Of a DNA stretch of 64,000 nucleotides, positions 9,219 to 17,027 are shown in pieces. This DNA is from Leifsonia sp. Leaf336. Its GTDB lineage: Bacteria; Actinomycetota; Actinomycetes; Actinomycetales; Microbacteriaceae. Position 1 is the stretch's first letter, and each line of letters opens with the position of its first letter. The stretch spans positions 167,018-231,017 of the forward strand of contig NZ_LMOZ01000003.1 in assembly GCF_001423695.1 (NCBI RefSeq). The letters run 5' to 3'. The notes beneath the pieces were generated by a model. It ran no database searches. It had not been told where the DNA came from and saw nothing but the letters and a program-made list of their open reading frames with translations. The position numbers and the translations under genes were made by a program.

Positions 9219-10235
9219 CTACGGGCGCGCGACCGCGGACTCGCGCTCGACGATGCGGTAGTCGGCGAGCATCAGGCGCGCCGGCCCGGCCGTGTCCGGC
9301 GCGGTGATCCGCTCCAGGAGGCGACCGACGGCCGCGTGCGCGATCCAGGCGCGACCGGGGTCGACGCTCGTCAGCGACGGGATCGAGTACTCGGACTCGT
9401 CGACGTCGTCGAAGCCGATCACGCCGACGTCCTCCGGCACCCGGAGGCCCGCTTCGTCGAGCGCGCGCATCGCCCCGAATGCGAGCGCGTCGTTGAAGGC
9501 GAACACCGCGTCGAACGGCACGCCCGTCTCGATCAGCGCTCGCATACTGGTCGCGCCGTTGAGCCGATGCCACGGGTCCGTGTACGTGATGAGGCTCGGG
9601 TCGAAGGGCACTCCCGATTCCTCGAGCGCCTCCCGATAGCCGCGCAGGCGGAGGCCCGCCGAGCCGACGACCTCGTCGCGGTGGGCGCCGACGATCGCGA
9701 TGCGGCGCCGGCCGGAGGCGAGCAGGTACTTTGTCGCCGCTGTGGCCGCCTCGACGTTCCGCATGGTGACGTGGTCGACGTTCTCGTCGAAGATCCGCTC
9801 GCCCAGCAGCACCAGCGGATACGGCACGTCGAGTCGGGCGGCGTCCTCCTGCCCCATGCCGCGGGCGCTGAAGATCAGGCCGTCGGTGAGCTTGCGCCGC
9901 GGGCTCTGCAGCACCTCCAGCTCCCGCTCGCGCTCGCCGCCGGTCTGCTCGACGAGCACCGCGAACCCCGCGCTCTCGGCCTCCGCGATCACCGCGGCGG
10001 CCAGCTCGGCGAAGTAGTTCAGCGCCAGGTCGGGAACGGCCAGCGCGATCGTGCCCGTGCGGCCCGAGCGCAGATTGCGCGCCGTCAGGTTCGGCGTGTA
10101 GCCGAGCTCGGCGATGGCCTCCTCGACCCGGGACCGCGTGGCCGGGCGGATGTGCGGGTAGTCGTTGATGACGTTGGACACCGTCTTGATCGACACGCCG
10201 GCTCGCCGGGCCACGTCGTGCAGCGTCGCCGCCAT
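9219..10235 (-). CDS. LacI-family repressor of the GH51 gene
   Basis: 338 residues. The N-terminal LacI helix-turn-helix is LHDVARRAGVSIKTVSNVIN (residues 5-24), with the hinge helix near residues 50-60, followed by a periplasmic-binding-protein-like sensor domain (FDAVFAFNDALAFGAMRAL and GVIGFDDVDESEY are typical blocks). It sits 82 bp upstream of GH51 on the same strand. The operator 12-mer TACAACGTTATA is present before both genes, which supports repression of GH51 and autoregulation. The effector is probably arabinose or an arabino-oligosaccharide, by context only. Confidence 0.93.
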   Translation of the reverse strand: MAATLHDVARRAGVSIKTVSNVINDYPHIRPATRSRVEEAIAELGYTPNLTARNLRSGRTGTIALAVPDLALNYFAELAAAVIAEAESAGFAVLVEQTGGERERELEVLQSPRRKLTDGLIFSARGMGQEDAARLDVPYPLVLLGERIFDENVDHVTMRNVEAATAATKYLLASGRRRIAIVGAHRDEVVGSAGLRLRGYREALEESGVPFDPSLITYTDPWHRLNGATSMRALIETGVPFDAVFAFNDALAFGAMRALDEAGLRVPEDVGVIGFDDVDESEYSIPSLTSVDPGRAWIAHAAVGRLLERITAPDTAGPARLMLADYRIVERESAVARP

Positions 10236-10263
10236 CCGGATCCCCTCTGTCGGCGCGAAAGTT

Positions 10264-10275
10264 TACAACGTTATA
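10264..10275 (-). promoter_or_regulatory. LacI operator copy upstream of its own gene
   Basis: TACAACGTTATA, identical to the 12-mer at 9151-9162, lies 29-40 bp upstream of the LacI start. It implies autoregulation. Confidence 0.7.
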
Positions 10276-10333
10276 CCACGGGGTGCGTCGACCCTCCTGG
10301 CCGGAGGTTCTTCCGAATCCGCCTCCGCACGTG

Positions 10334-10358
10334 GTCGGATTGCCCCGACGCCGTTCGT
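10334..10358 (+). promoter_or_regulatory. Putative ECF sigma promoter of the YCII-sigma operon
   Basis: GTCGGAT-N10-CCGTTCGT. The same two boxes with the same 10-nt spacer occur at 12021-12045 before the MFS gene. The -35 box resembles the TGTCGA-type element reported for ECF42 sigma factors. Similarity continues after the -10 box (AGTACTGATGAGG against CAGTGGTGGAGG). Confidence 0.65.
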
Positions 10359-10431
10359 AGTACTGATGAGGCCGCGCAGACGACGCGGCCCGCGAACCGC
10401 GCCGGCCCGGCGCCGAAGAGAGGATCTTGCC

Positions 10432-10755
10432 ATGCAGTACCTGGTTTCCGTCATCGACGACAAGGTCGACCCGGGCAGCACCGACCGGATGCCCCAGATC
10501 GACGCGTTCAACGACAAGCTGATCGCCGAGGGCTACTGGGTGTTCGCCGGCGGCCTCGCCGACACCGACGCCGCGACGGTGATCGACAACCGCGGCGAGA
10601 AGCCGGTGGTCAGCGACGGCCCGTTCATCGAGTCGAAGGAGTACCTCGCCGGACTCTGGGTCTGGGACGTGCCCGACCTGGACGTCGCGCTGGCCCTGGC
10701 GACCGAGGCCTCCGAAGCGTGCGACCGCAAGATCGAGGTGCGCCCGTTCGCATGA
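10432..10755 (+). CDS. YCII/DGPF-domain protein, partner of the ECF sigma factor
   Basis: 107 residues, starting at ATG 10432 with AGAGAGGA upstream; an earlier in-frame ATG would add a non-conserved Arg/Pro-rich extension. It is a single YCII-related domain with the diagnostic SDGPFIESKEYLAGLWVW motif. DGPF proteins are almost always encoded beside ECF42-type sigma factors, but their biochemical role is not settled. Its stop overlaps the sigma factor start by 4 bp (ATGA), so the pair is translationally coupled. The promoter at 10334-10358 probably responds to that sigma factor. Confidence 0.92.
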   Translation: MQYLVSVIDDKVDPGSTDRMPQIDAFNDKLIAEGYWVFAGGLADTDAATVIDNRGEKPVVSDGPFIESKEYLAGLWVWDVPDLDVALALATEASEACDRKIEVRPFA

Positions 10756-11990
10756 GCGACGTGGAGGCGGCGATCACCCGGGTGCACCGCGACGAGTGGG
10801 CCCGGGTGGTCGCCGGCCTCGCCCGGCGGTTCGGCAGCCTGGACATCGCCGAGGAGGCGGCGGCCGAGGCGTTCGCGACGGCGGTGGAGCGGTGGCCGGT
10901 CGACGGCGTCCCTCCCAACCCCGGCGCCTGGATCACGACCACCGCCGGCCGCAAGGCCATCGACCGCCTCCGCCGCGAGAGCAAGCGCGACGACAAGCAC
11001 CGGGAGGCGCTGATGCTGCACGACGAGACACCACCCGAACCCCTCGGGGCGGTCACGGACGACCGGCTGCGGCTGATGTTCGTCTGCTGCCATCCCGCGC
11101 TGTCGATGGAGGCGCGGCTGGCGCTCACGCTGCGCCTGGTCGCAGGGCTGACCGTGCCCGAGATCGCGCACGCGTTCCTGCTGACCGAGAACACCGTCGG
11201 GCAGCGCATCACGCGGGCGAAGGCGAAGATCGCCGCCGCGCGCATCCCGTTCCGGGTGCCGAGCGCCGACGACCTCCCGGCGCGGGTGTCCGGCGTGCTC
11301 GTCGTCTTGTTCCTGCTCTTCAACGAGGGGTATCTGGCGTCGAGTCCCGGCTCCGCGCCGGTGCGTCACGACCTGACGGGGGAGGCCGTCCGGCTGGCCC
11401 GGCTGGTGCACGCCCTCCTGCCGGAGGACGGCGAGGCGACCGGGCTGCTCGCGCTCATGCTGCTCACGGAGGCGCGGCGCGGCGCCCGACTCTCGTCCGA
11501 CGGCGAGCTGGTCACCCTCGACGAGCAGGACCGCGCCGGCTGGGACGCGGCGCTCATCGCGGAGGGTCACTCACTCGTCCGCGAACGCCTCGCCGTCGTC
11601 GCCGAAGGCGGCGATGCGCCCGGCCGCTACCAGCTCCTCGCCGCCATCAACGCCGTCCACACCTCCGCGCGCAGCACCCAGGACACCGACTGGTCGCAGG
11701 TCGTCGCGCTCTACGACCAGCTCGCGCGCCTCGACCCGTCGCCGATCGTCGCGCTCAACCGCGCTGTGGCGGTGGCCGAGCTCGACGGCCCGGAGGTCGG
11801 CCTCGCGCTGGTCGACCGGCTCGGCGAGCCGCTCGAGGGCTATCACGCGTACCACGCCACCCGCGCCGACCTCCTGAGGCGGCTCGGCCGAACGGAGGAG
11901 GCCCGCGCAGCCTACGACCGGGCCATCGACTCGGCCGCGAACAGCGCGGAGACCGCGGCGCTCGTGCGGCGACGGGACCGGCTGGCATAG
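10752..11990 (+). CDS. ECF42-type RNA polymerase sigma factor with TPR-like C-terminal extension
   Basis: 412 residues, about twice a standard ECF sigma factor. Region 2 spans ~10-75 (FGSLDIAEEAAAEAFATAVE and NPGAWITTTAGRKAIDRLRR), region 4 ~120-170 (LTVPEIAHAFLLTENTVGQR). A helical extension from ~190 to the end includes VSGVLVVLFLLFNEGYLA and TPR-like helices (LYDQLARLDPSPIVALNRAV). This architecture with a coupled YCII gene marks the ECF42 group, which lacks an anti-sigma factor; the extension is thought to control activity. None of the neighbours looks like an anti-sigma factor. Likely targets are its own operon and the MFS gene, which share a promoter motif. Confidence 0.95.
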   Translation: MSDVEAAITRVHRDEWARVVAGLARRFGSLDIAEEAAAEAFATAVERWPVDGVPPNPGAWITTTAGRKAIDRLRRESKRDDKHREALMLHDETPPEPLGAVTDDRLRLMFVCCHPALSMEARLALTLRLVAGLTVPEIAHAFLLTENTVGQRITRAKAKIAAARIPFRVPSADDLPARVSGVLVVLFLLFNEGYLASSPGSAPVRHDLTGEAVRLARLVHALLPEDGEATGLLALMLLTEARRGARLSSDGELVTLDEQDRAGWDAALIAEGHSLVRERLAVVAEGGDAPGRYQLLAAINAVHTSARSTQDTDWSQVVALYDQLARLDPSPIVALNRAVAVAELDGPEVGLALVDRLGEPLEGYHAYHATRADLLRRLGRTEEARAAYDRAIDSAANSAETAALVRRRDRLA

Positions 11991-12020
11991 TCCCGGCCCT
12001 CGACCGATCCTCGCCCGCCT

Positions 12021-12045
12021 GTCGGATCCGGCCTCCCCCGTTCGT
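12021..12045 (+). promoter_or_regulatory. Second copy of the ECF sigma promoter, upstream of the MFS gene
   Basis: TGTCGGAT then CCGTTCGT with 10 nt between GTCGGAT and CCGTTCGT, exactly as at 10334-10358. It lies about 50 bp before the transporter ATG. Confidence 0.65.
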
Positions 12046-12097
12046 GGCAGTGGTGGAGGCCGCCGGCGAGAGGCGACCGCGACGGAAGGACTGTCCC

Positions 12098-13513
12098 ATG
12101 ACCACTGCCACGCAGCCGAGCGCGACCACCCGGCCCGCGGGTCGCCTGATGTGGGCGATTCTCGGGCTGGTGCTGCTCGCCGACGCCCTCGACGTGATCG
12201 ACGGCACGGTGACCAACATCGCCGCGCCGACCATCGCCCGCGACCTCGGCGGGGGTGCGGGCCTGATCAAATGGCTCGGACCGGCCTACCTGCTCGCGAT
12301 GGGCGCGCTGCTGATCGTGGGAGGCCGGCTCGGCGACAAGTACGGCCAGCGCAGGCTCTTCCTCGTCGGCCTGGTGGGGTTCACCGCCGCCTCGGCGGTC
12401 GCCGGGTTCGCCCCCGATCCGGAGCTGCTCATCGTCGCCCGCGTCGCTCAGGGGGCGTTCGGGGCGCTGCTCCTCCCCCAGGGCGTGGCCATCATGACGA
12501 AGGCCTTCAGCCGCGACATGCTGGCGAAGGCCTTCAGCCTGTTCGGTCCGGTCCTCGCGGTCTCCAGCGTCGTGGGGCCGGTGCTCGCCGGGCTGATCAT
12601 CAGCGCCGACCTGTTCGGCCTGTCGTGGCGGCCGATCTTCCTGCTCAATCTGGTGCTGGGAGCGGTCGGGATCGTCGTGGCCGTCCGCATCCTGCCCCGC
12701 GACCGCGGTGACCGGTCGATCGTCGTCGACGGCTGGGCGTCCGGCCTGCTGGGGGTCGGGATGCTCGGAGTGCTGTTCGGGCTGATCCAGGGCTCGACGG
12801 ACGGCTGGAGCGCCCTCCCGATCGCCGCGATCGTCGTCGGCGTGCTCTTCTTCTGCGCCTTCGCCTACCGCCAGCGCACGGCGGCCCACCCGCTCATCGT
12901 GCCGTCGCTGCTGAAGAAGCGTGGCTTCACCTCCGGCATGCTCATCGGCCTGACCACGTTCGCCGCCGGCACCGGACTGATCTTCGTACTGTCGCTGTTC
13001 CTGCAGGAGGGCCTGAGCCTCGGGGCGCGCAACGCCTCCCTTGCTCTGGTGCCCCTCACAGCCGGTCTGCTGGTCGCGACGTTCGCCGCGATGGGCGGCC
13101 TGGTCACCCGTCTCGGACGCCGCCTGGTGCTCGTCGGCCTGGCGACCTGCGCGCTCGGTTGCGGCGCACTCCTGGCGCTGGTGGTGACGCTGGGCGCTGC
13201 GGTGAGCGTCTGGGCGCTGATCCCGACGTTCGTGGTCATCGGCCTGGGAATCGGCCTCTGCTTCACGACGATCCCCACCGTCGCGCTCGGCGACGCGACG
13301 CCCGAGGAGGCCGGCAGCGCCAGCGGATCGCTCGGCTCCCTCCAGCAGCTGGCGTCGGCCATCGGGTCGGCCGTCGTCGTCTCTATCTTCTTCGGGGCCT
13401 CTGCCACGGGGTTCGTCGGTGGGATGGAAGTGACCTTGATCGTGGTGCTGGGGCTGCTGGCGCTGAGCGCGCCGGTGGTCGCGTTGATGCCGAAGGCCGC
13501 CCTGACCGAATGA
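12098..13513 (+). CDS. MFS drug-efflux-type transporter (DHA2-like)
   Basis: 471 residues with 12-14 predicted membrane helices. ATG 12098 has GGAAGGA upstream. The first helix carries LADALDVIDGTVTNIAAPTI, the DHA2 motif D1 region; the loop motif GGRLGDKYGQRR is MFS motif A; VARVAQGAFGALLLPQG matches motif B/C of drug:H+ antiporters. Substrate unknown; this class exports cationic drugs, dyes or antibiotics. It has its own promoter of the sigma-factor type, so it is probably the effector of the YCII-sigma unit. Confidence 0.93.
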   Translation: MTTATQPSATTRPAGRLMWAILGLVLLADALDVIDGTVTNIAAPTIARDLGGGAGLIKWLGPAYLLAMGALLIVGGRLGDKYGQRRLFLVGLVGFTAASAVAGFAPDPELLIVARVAQGAFGALLLPQGVAIMTKAFSRDMLAKAFSLFGPVLAVSSVVGPVLAGLIISADLFGLSWRPIFLLNLVLGAVGIVVAVRILPRDRGDRSIVVDGWASGLLGVGMLGVLFGLIQGSTDGWSALPIAAIVVGVLFFCAFAYRQRTAAHPLIVPSLLKKRGFTSGMLIGLTTFAAGTGLIFVLSLFLQEGLSLGARNASLALVPLTAGLLVATFAAMGGLVTRLGRRLVLVGLATCALGCGALLALVVTLGAAVSVWALIPTFVVIGLGIGLCFTTIPTVALGDATPEEAGSASGSLGSLQQLASAIGSAVVVSIFFGASATGFVGGMEVTLIVVLGLLALSAPVVALMPKAALTE

Positions 13514-13545
13514 AGTTCGCGCACCCGGAGCGTAGACTGCCCTCC

Positions 13546-13620
13546 GTGGATCAGTTCGTCTCAGCCCCTGTCTCGGGGCGTCTGGAGGTCGTCGGCGTCG
13601 TCATCGCCGGCGCGAGATAG
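13546..13620 (+). CDS. Putative 24-residue leader peptide
   Basis: Short ORF beginning GTG-GAT-CAG and ending AGA-TAG, encoding MDQFVSAPVSGRLEVVGVVI plus four residues. A -10-like TAGACT (13533-13538) ends 7 nt before the GTG, the spacing of leaderless actinobacterial transcripts, so no ribosome site is needed. It begins 33 nt after the MFS stop. A CCTGTCTC sequence occurs inside the ORF and again 2 nt after its stop; both can pair with AGACAGG in front of the FBP gene. Coding is inferred from layout only: it could equally be the 5' leader of the FBP mRNA without translation. Confidence 0.4.
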   Translation: MDQFVSAPVSGRLEVVGVVIAGAR

Positions 13621-13714
13621 TCCTGTCTCTCCCTTCGTGATCCCGCGCTCCGCGCGTCCTTCCGGGCCGTTCGTCGTGCCCGCGCGCCGTGCGCACCCTT
13701 CAGACAGACAGGAC
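13567..13714 (+). promoter_or_regulatory. Attenuator-like RNA between leader ORF and FBP gene
   Basis: GTCCTGTCT (13620-13628), starting at the last base of the leader stop codon, is perfectly complementary to AGACAGGAC (13706-13714), the purine-rich stretch 8-16 nt before the FBP ATG and the only ribosome-site candidate there. A competing copy CCTGTCTC (13567-13574) inside the leader ORF sits in its own hairpin (GCCCC / GGGGC). Two alternative partners for one sequestering element is the layout of translational attenuators. Function is inferred. Confidence 0.45.
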
Positions 13715-13722
13715 ATCCATCC

Positions 13723-14208
13723 ATGCTTCCGCTCACCGATCGACAGCTCCGCTCCTCCTTCGTGAACGCCTCCCAGCGCGAGCGCAAGGAGCTCACCCTC
13801 CCCGACCTAGACGCCCTCCGCTGGGACGACCTCGACTACCTCGGCTGGCGCGACCGCAAGAACCCGAACCAGGGCTACGTGGTCGCGGAGGTCGACGGCG
13901 AGCCCGTCGGCGTCCTCCTCCGCAAGGCGGAGGGCGGCGTCCGCAGCCGGCCGCAGTGCTCGTGGTGCGAAGACGTGCACCTGCCCAACGACGTCGTCTT
14001 CTTCATCGCCAAGCGCGCCGGCGCCGCCGGTCGCAAGGGCGACACCCTCGGGACGCTCGTCTGCGCCGAGTTCCAGTGCTCGGCCAACGTGCGCAAGCGC
14101 GCGCCGCTCGCCTACGTCGGCTTCGACGTGGAGGCCGCGCGTCAGCACCGGATCGACGCGCTGCGCGAGCACGTGGACACGTTCGTGCGGCGGGTGACCG
14201 CCGAGTAG
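13723..14208 (+). CDS. FBP-domain protein (FusB-like EF-G-binding)
   Basis: 161 residues; ATG 13723. The C-terminal half is a treble-clef zinc finger with Cys79/Cys82 (PQCSWCEDVH) and Cys114/Cys119 (LVCAEFQCSAN), the hallmark of the FBP (fibronectin-binding-protein / FusB-type) C-terminal family. The N-terminal part (FVNASQRERKELTLPDL) is helical and conserved in actinobacterial members. FusB-type proteins bind elongation factor G and release it from the ribosome, giving fusidic-acid resistance. Housekeeping actinobacterial relatives are less well understood. The unusual 5' region with a leader ORF suggests regulation by ribosome state. A hairpin follows the gene. Confidence 0.88.
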   Translation: MLPLTDRQLRSSFVNASQRERKELTLPDLDALRWDDLDYLGWRDRKNPNQGYVVAEVDGEPVGVLLRKAEGGVRSRPQCSWCEDVHLPNDVVFFIAKRAGAAGRKGDTLGTLVCAEFQCSANVRKRAPLAYVGFDVEAARQHRIDALREHVDTFVRRVTAE

Positions 14209-14215
14209 GGCCGGC

Positions 14216-14247
14216 CGCGGCCTCCCTGGCTGTTCGGGGAGGCCGCG
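14216..14247 (+). terminator. Hairpin after the FBP gene
   Basis: CGCGGCCTCCC and GGGAGGCCGCG form an 11-bp perfect stem around a 10-nt loop, 8 nt after the stop codon. No U-tract follows, which is common in actinobacteria. Confidence 0.6.
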
Positions 14248-14281
14248 CGGCAGCGCGGAGTGGAGGGCTATCGTCGTCGCC

Positions 14282-16126
14282 ATGACGGACGAACGGTTCG
14301 ATGGCCTGGGCGACGGCACCGACTTCGAGTCGCGGTTCCGGGTCGAGGGTCGGAGGCTGACGCGGCTGCTCGGCGAGATCTACGGCGACCATCCCGCGCT
14401 CGCGGAGGCGGAGGAGGCCGCGCTCGGTCTGGCCCGGACCTCCTGGCGCGAGCGATCGGCCGACCTGCGCGATCTCGACCGACGCCGCCTCGCGGATCCG
14501 GGCTGGTTCCAGTCGAACGACATGCTCGGCGGCTTCTGCTACGCCGACCTGTACGCGGGAGGCATCGCGGGCCTGCGGGAGCGCATCCCGTACTTCCGCG
14601 AGTTGGGCCTCACCTACCTCCACGTCATGCCGCCGTTCGCGGTGCCGGAGGGCAACTCCGACGGCGGCTACGCGGTCTCGAGCTACCGCGAGCTCGACCC
14701 GCGGCTCGGCACCATGGCCGACCTGCGGAGGCTCGGGGAGGCGCTGCGGGGCGAGGGCATCTCGCTGGCAGTCGACTTCGTGTTCAACCACACGGCGAGT
14801 GACCACGAGTGGGCGCGTCGCGCCGCTGCGGGCGACCCGGTGTTCCGCGACTTCTACTGGATGTTCGACTCGCGCGACCAGCCGGACGCCTTCGAGGCCA
14901 CCACCCGCGAGATCTTCCCCGACGACCATCCCGGCTCGTTCGTGCAGCTCGACGACGGCACCTGGGTGTGGGCGTCCTTCCACTCGTTCCAGTGGGACCT
15001 CAACTACTCCAATCCCGCAGTGTTCGTCGCGATGGCCGGCGAGATGCTGTTCCTCGCGAACCAGGGCGTGGAGGTGCTGCGAATGGATGCGGTGCCGTTC
15101 ATCTGGAAGCAGCTCGGCACCTCCAGCGAGAACCTCCCGCAGGCGCATCTGCTCCTCCAGGCCTTCAACGCGATCTGCCGGATCGCGGCCCCCGCGATGC
15201 TGTTCCTGTCGGAGGCGATCGTGCACCCCGACGACGTGCTCGGCTATGTGCGCCCCGACGAGTGCCAGCTCAGCTACAACCCGCTGCAGATGGCGCTGAC
15301 CTGGGAGGCCCTGGCCACGCGCGATGTGCGCCTCCTTCAGAGCGCCCTCGCCGAGCGGCACGCGCTGCCTGCGGGCACCGCGTGGGTGAACTACGTCCGC
15401 AGTCACGACGACATCGGCTGGACCTTCGCCGACGAGGACGCCGCCCGGCTCGGCATCGACGCGTACGGGCACCGGAGGTTCCTCAACGACTATTACACCG
15501 GCCGCTTCGAGGGCAGCTTCGCCCGCGGCGTCGCCTTCCAGTTCAACCCGAAGACCGGCGACAGCCGCGTCTCCGGCGCGACGGCGTCACTGCTCGGCCT
15601 CGAGTCCGGCGACGCGGGCGCCCTCGACCGCATCCTCCTGGCGTACTCGCTCGCACTGTCGACGGGAGGTATCCCGCTGATCTTCCTCGGCGACGAGGTC
15701 GGCCAGCTCAACGACTACTCCCAGCTCGAACTCCCCGAGCGCGCGGGCGACTCGCGCTGGGTGGGGCGACCGCGGTATCCGGCGCGGAAGTATGCGGAGC
15801 GGTCGGACCCCTCCACCGACGCCGGGAGGGTCTACTCGCGGATGCGGAGGCTGATCGCGTTGCGCAAGCAGTACGCGCAGTTCGCGGGCGGCGAGCTACG
15901 CGCACTCGAGACGGGCAACCGGCGGGTGCTGGGGTACGAACGGCCGGGGCCGGACGGCCCAGTGGTCGTGCTGGCGAACGTTGGCGACGATCTCGAACAT
16001 GTGGAGCCGGAGGCGTTGGCCGAGCTCGGAGGCGAGTGGACGGAACTGATCTCGCGGCGGCCGGTCGAGCTGCAGGGCGGTGTGACGCTCGCGGCGCATG
16101 AGGTGTGGTGGGTGGTGCGGCCGTAG
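14282..16126 (+). CDS. Amylosucrase / GH13 sucrose-active glucosidase
   Basis: 614 residues, a typical amylosucrase length. A helical N-terminal domain (1-~85) is followed by a GH13 barrel. The catalytic nucleophile is Asp269 in VEVLRMDAVPF, the acid/base Glu311 in LFLSEAIVHPDD, and the transition-state Asp is in YVRSHDDIGW (376/377); SDGGYAVSSYRELDPRLG is another family block. Amylosucrases transfer glucose from sucrose to an alpha-1,4-glucan; related hydrolases only cleave sucrose. Without a structure-guided alignment the two cannot be told apart. There is no signal peptide. It converges with the ankyrin gene, whose stop is 3 nt away. Confidence 0.93.
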   Translation: MTDERFDGLGDGTDFESRFRVEGRRLTRLLGEIYGDHPALAEAEEAALGLARTSWRERSADLRDLDRRRLADPGWFQSNDMLGGFCYADLYAGGIAGLRERIPYFRELGLTYLHVMPPFAVPEGNSDGGYAVSSYRELDPRLGTMADLRRLGEALRGEGISLAVDFVFNHTASDHEWARRAAAGDPVFRDFYWMFDSRDQPDAFEATTREIFPDDHPGSFVQLDDGTWVWASFHSFQWDLNYSNPAVFVAMAGEMLFLANQGVEVLRMDAVPFIWKQLGTSSENLPQAHLLLQAFNAICRIAAPAMLFLSEAIVHPDDVLGYVRPDECQLSYNPLQMALTWEALATRDVRLLQSALAERHALPAGTAWVNYVRSHDDIGWTFADEDAARLGIDAYGHRRFLNDYYTGRFEGSFARGVAFQFNPKTGDSRVSGATASLLGLESGDAGALDRILLAYSLALSTGGIPLIFLGDEVGQLNDYSQLELPERAGDSRWVGRPRYPARKYAERSDPSTDAGRVYSRMRRLIALRKQYAQFAGGELRALETGNRRVLGYERPGPDGPVVVLANVGDDLEHVEPEALAELGGEWTELISRRPVELQGGVTLAAHEVWWVVRP

Positions 16127-16128
16127 CG

Positions 16129-16515
16129 TCAGTGCGACGAGAAGAACTGTTCGAGGTCGTAGTTCGCAACCCGAGCGGCCAGCATTCTTGGCGAGTTGCC
16201 CGCCGCGTTCGTGTGATCGGGATCGGCGCCGCGGGCCAGCGAGGCTTCGATGATCGCGCCATCGCCTCGCGACCGGACCGTCGCTCCCCAGAGTGCGGTG
16301 TTGCCCCAGTTGTTCTCCACTTCGAGATCGGCGCCTGCGTCGAGCAGGGCCGTCAGCGTGTCCTTGTCGCCTGTCGATGCGGCCATGAACAGGGCGGTGT
16401 TCCCGTTCTCGTCCTGCGCATCGATGTCATCGGATGCCCGAATCGCTTCGGCAACTTCGGATGCGACGCCGCGAGCGACGGCGTCATGGAGCGCGGTGCT
16501 CTTCTCTCGATTCAA
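16129..16515 (-). CDS. Ankyrin-repeat protein, probable immunity-type partner
   Basis: 128 residues with about three ankyrin repeats (ENGNTALFMAASTGDKDTLT, then LLDAGADLEVENNWGNTALW). The start is a TTG at 16515, only 3 nt after the stop of the preceding ankyrin frame and in the same reading frame; GAGGG abuts it. So it is either a coupled second gene or the end of one gene cut by a TGA. The N-terminus (TALHDAVARG) looks like a natural start. Small ankyrin proteins are common immunity partners in polymorphic toxin systems; that role here is inferred from the SUKH and SUFU neighbours. Confidence 0.75.
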   Translation of the reverse strand: MNREKSTALHDAVARGVASEVAEAIRASDDIDAQDENGNTALFMAASTGDKDTLTALLDAGADLEVENNWGNTALWGATVRSRGDGAIIEASLARGADPDHTNAAGNSPRMLAARVANYDLEQFFSSH

Positions 16516-16518
16516 CCC

Positions 16519-17013
16519 TCAGCCGCCGATCTCATTGGTCGGCGTCTCCCCTCGACGCATGATTGATCGTCGCACATCTCTCCACTCCCGTGAGGCCCGG
16601 TCCAAGAGATCGGCGGATTCCGAGTGCCCGAGGCGCCGAGCCAGGTCCGCGGCCCCGTAGCCCGCAAACTCTCCCCTGGATTCAGAGAGGATGGGGCGCG
16701 GGTCGGCTCCCGCTTCCAGAAGCAGCTTGACGCACTCCGGATCGCCGGATTCCGCGGCGTCCATCAGAGCCGTGACACCATCGGTGCTCGTCTCATTCGG
16801 ATCAGCTCCAGCCTCGAGCAGCATCGCCAAGACAGTCGCGTTTCCCCGCAGAGACCCCGGCATCCAAGAACCGCGTCACCGAGTTCAGGTCTCCCTTCGC
16901 GGCTGCTGCAACAAGGGACCAAGCGACTCCAGGAACTCGCGTTCGATTTCGGCCTCGAGTCTGGCCACCGCATCCGGATCGACGTCGTCCCACATCTCCG
17001 ACTCCGTCGACAC
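16519..17013 (-). pseudogene. Frameshifted ankyrin-repeat gene
   Basis: The ankyrin signal is spread over three frames. The first frame starts with GTG 17013 or a nearby ATG, gives REFLESLGP, then soon hits a stop. A second frame continues with LVAAAAKGDLNSVTRFLDAG. A third, open from 16863 to 16519, continues with NATVLAMLLEAGADPN, TALMDAAESGDPECVKLLLEAGADP and GAADLARRLGHSESADLLDR. The join between frames two and three also lacks most of one repeat, which suggests a small out-of-frame deletion. At least two indels are needed to restore one protein, so this looks like decay. The third frame alone could still be translated as a 114-residue protein. Confidence 0.65.
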
Positions 17014-17027
17014 GTCCCGGCCGACGC

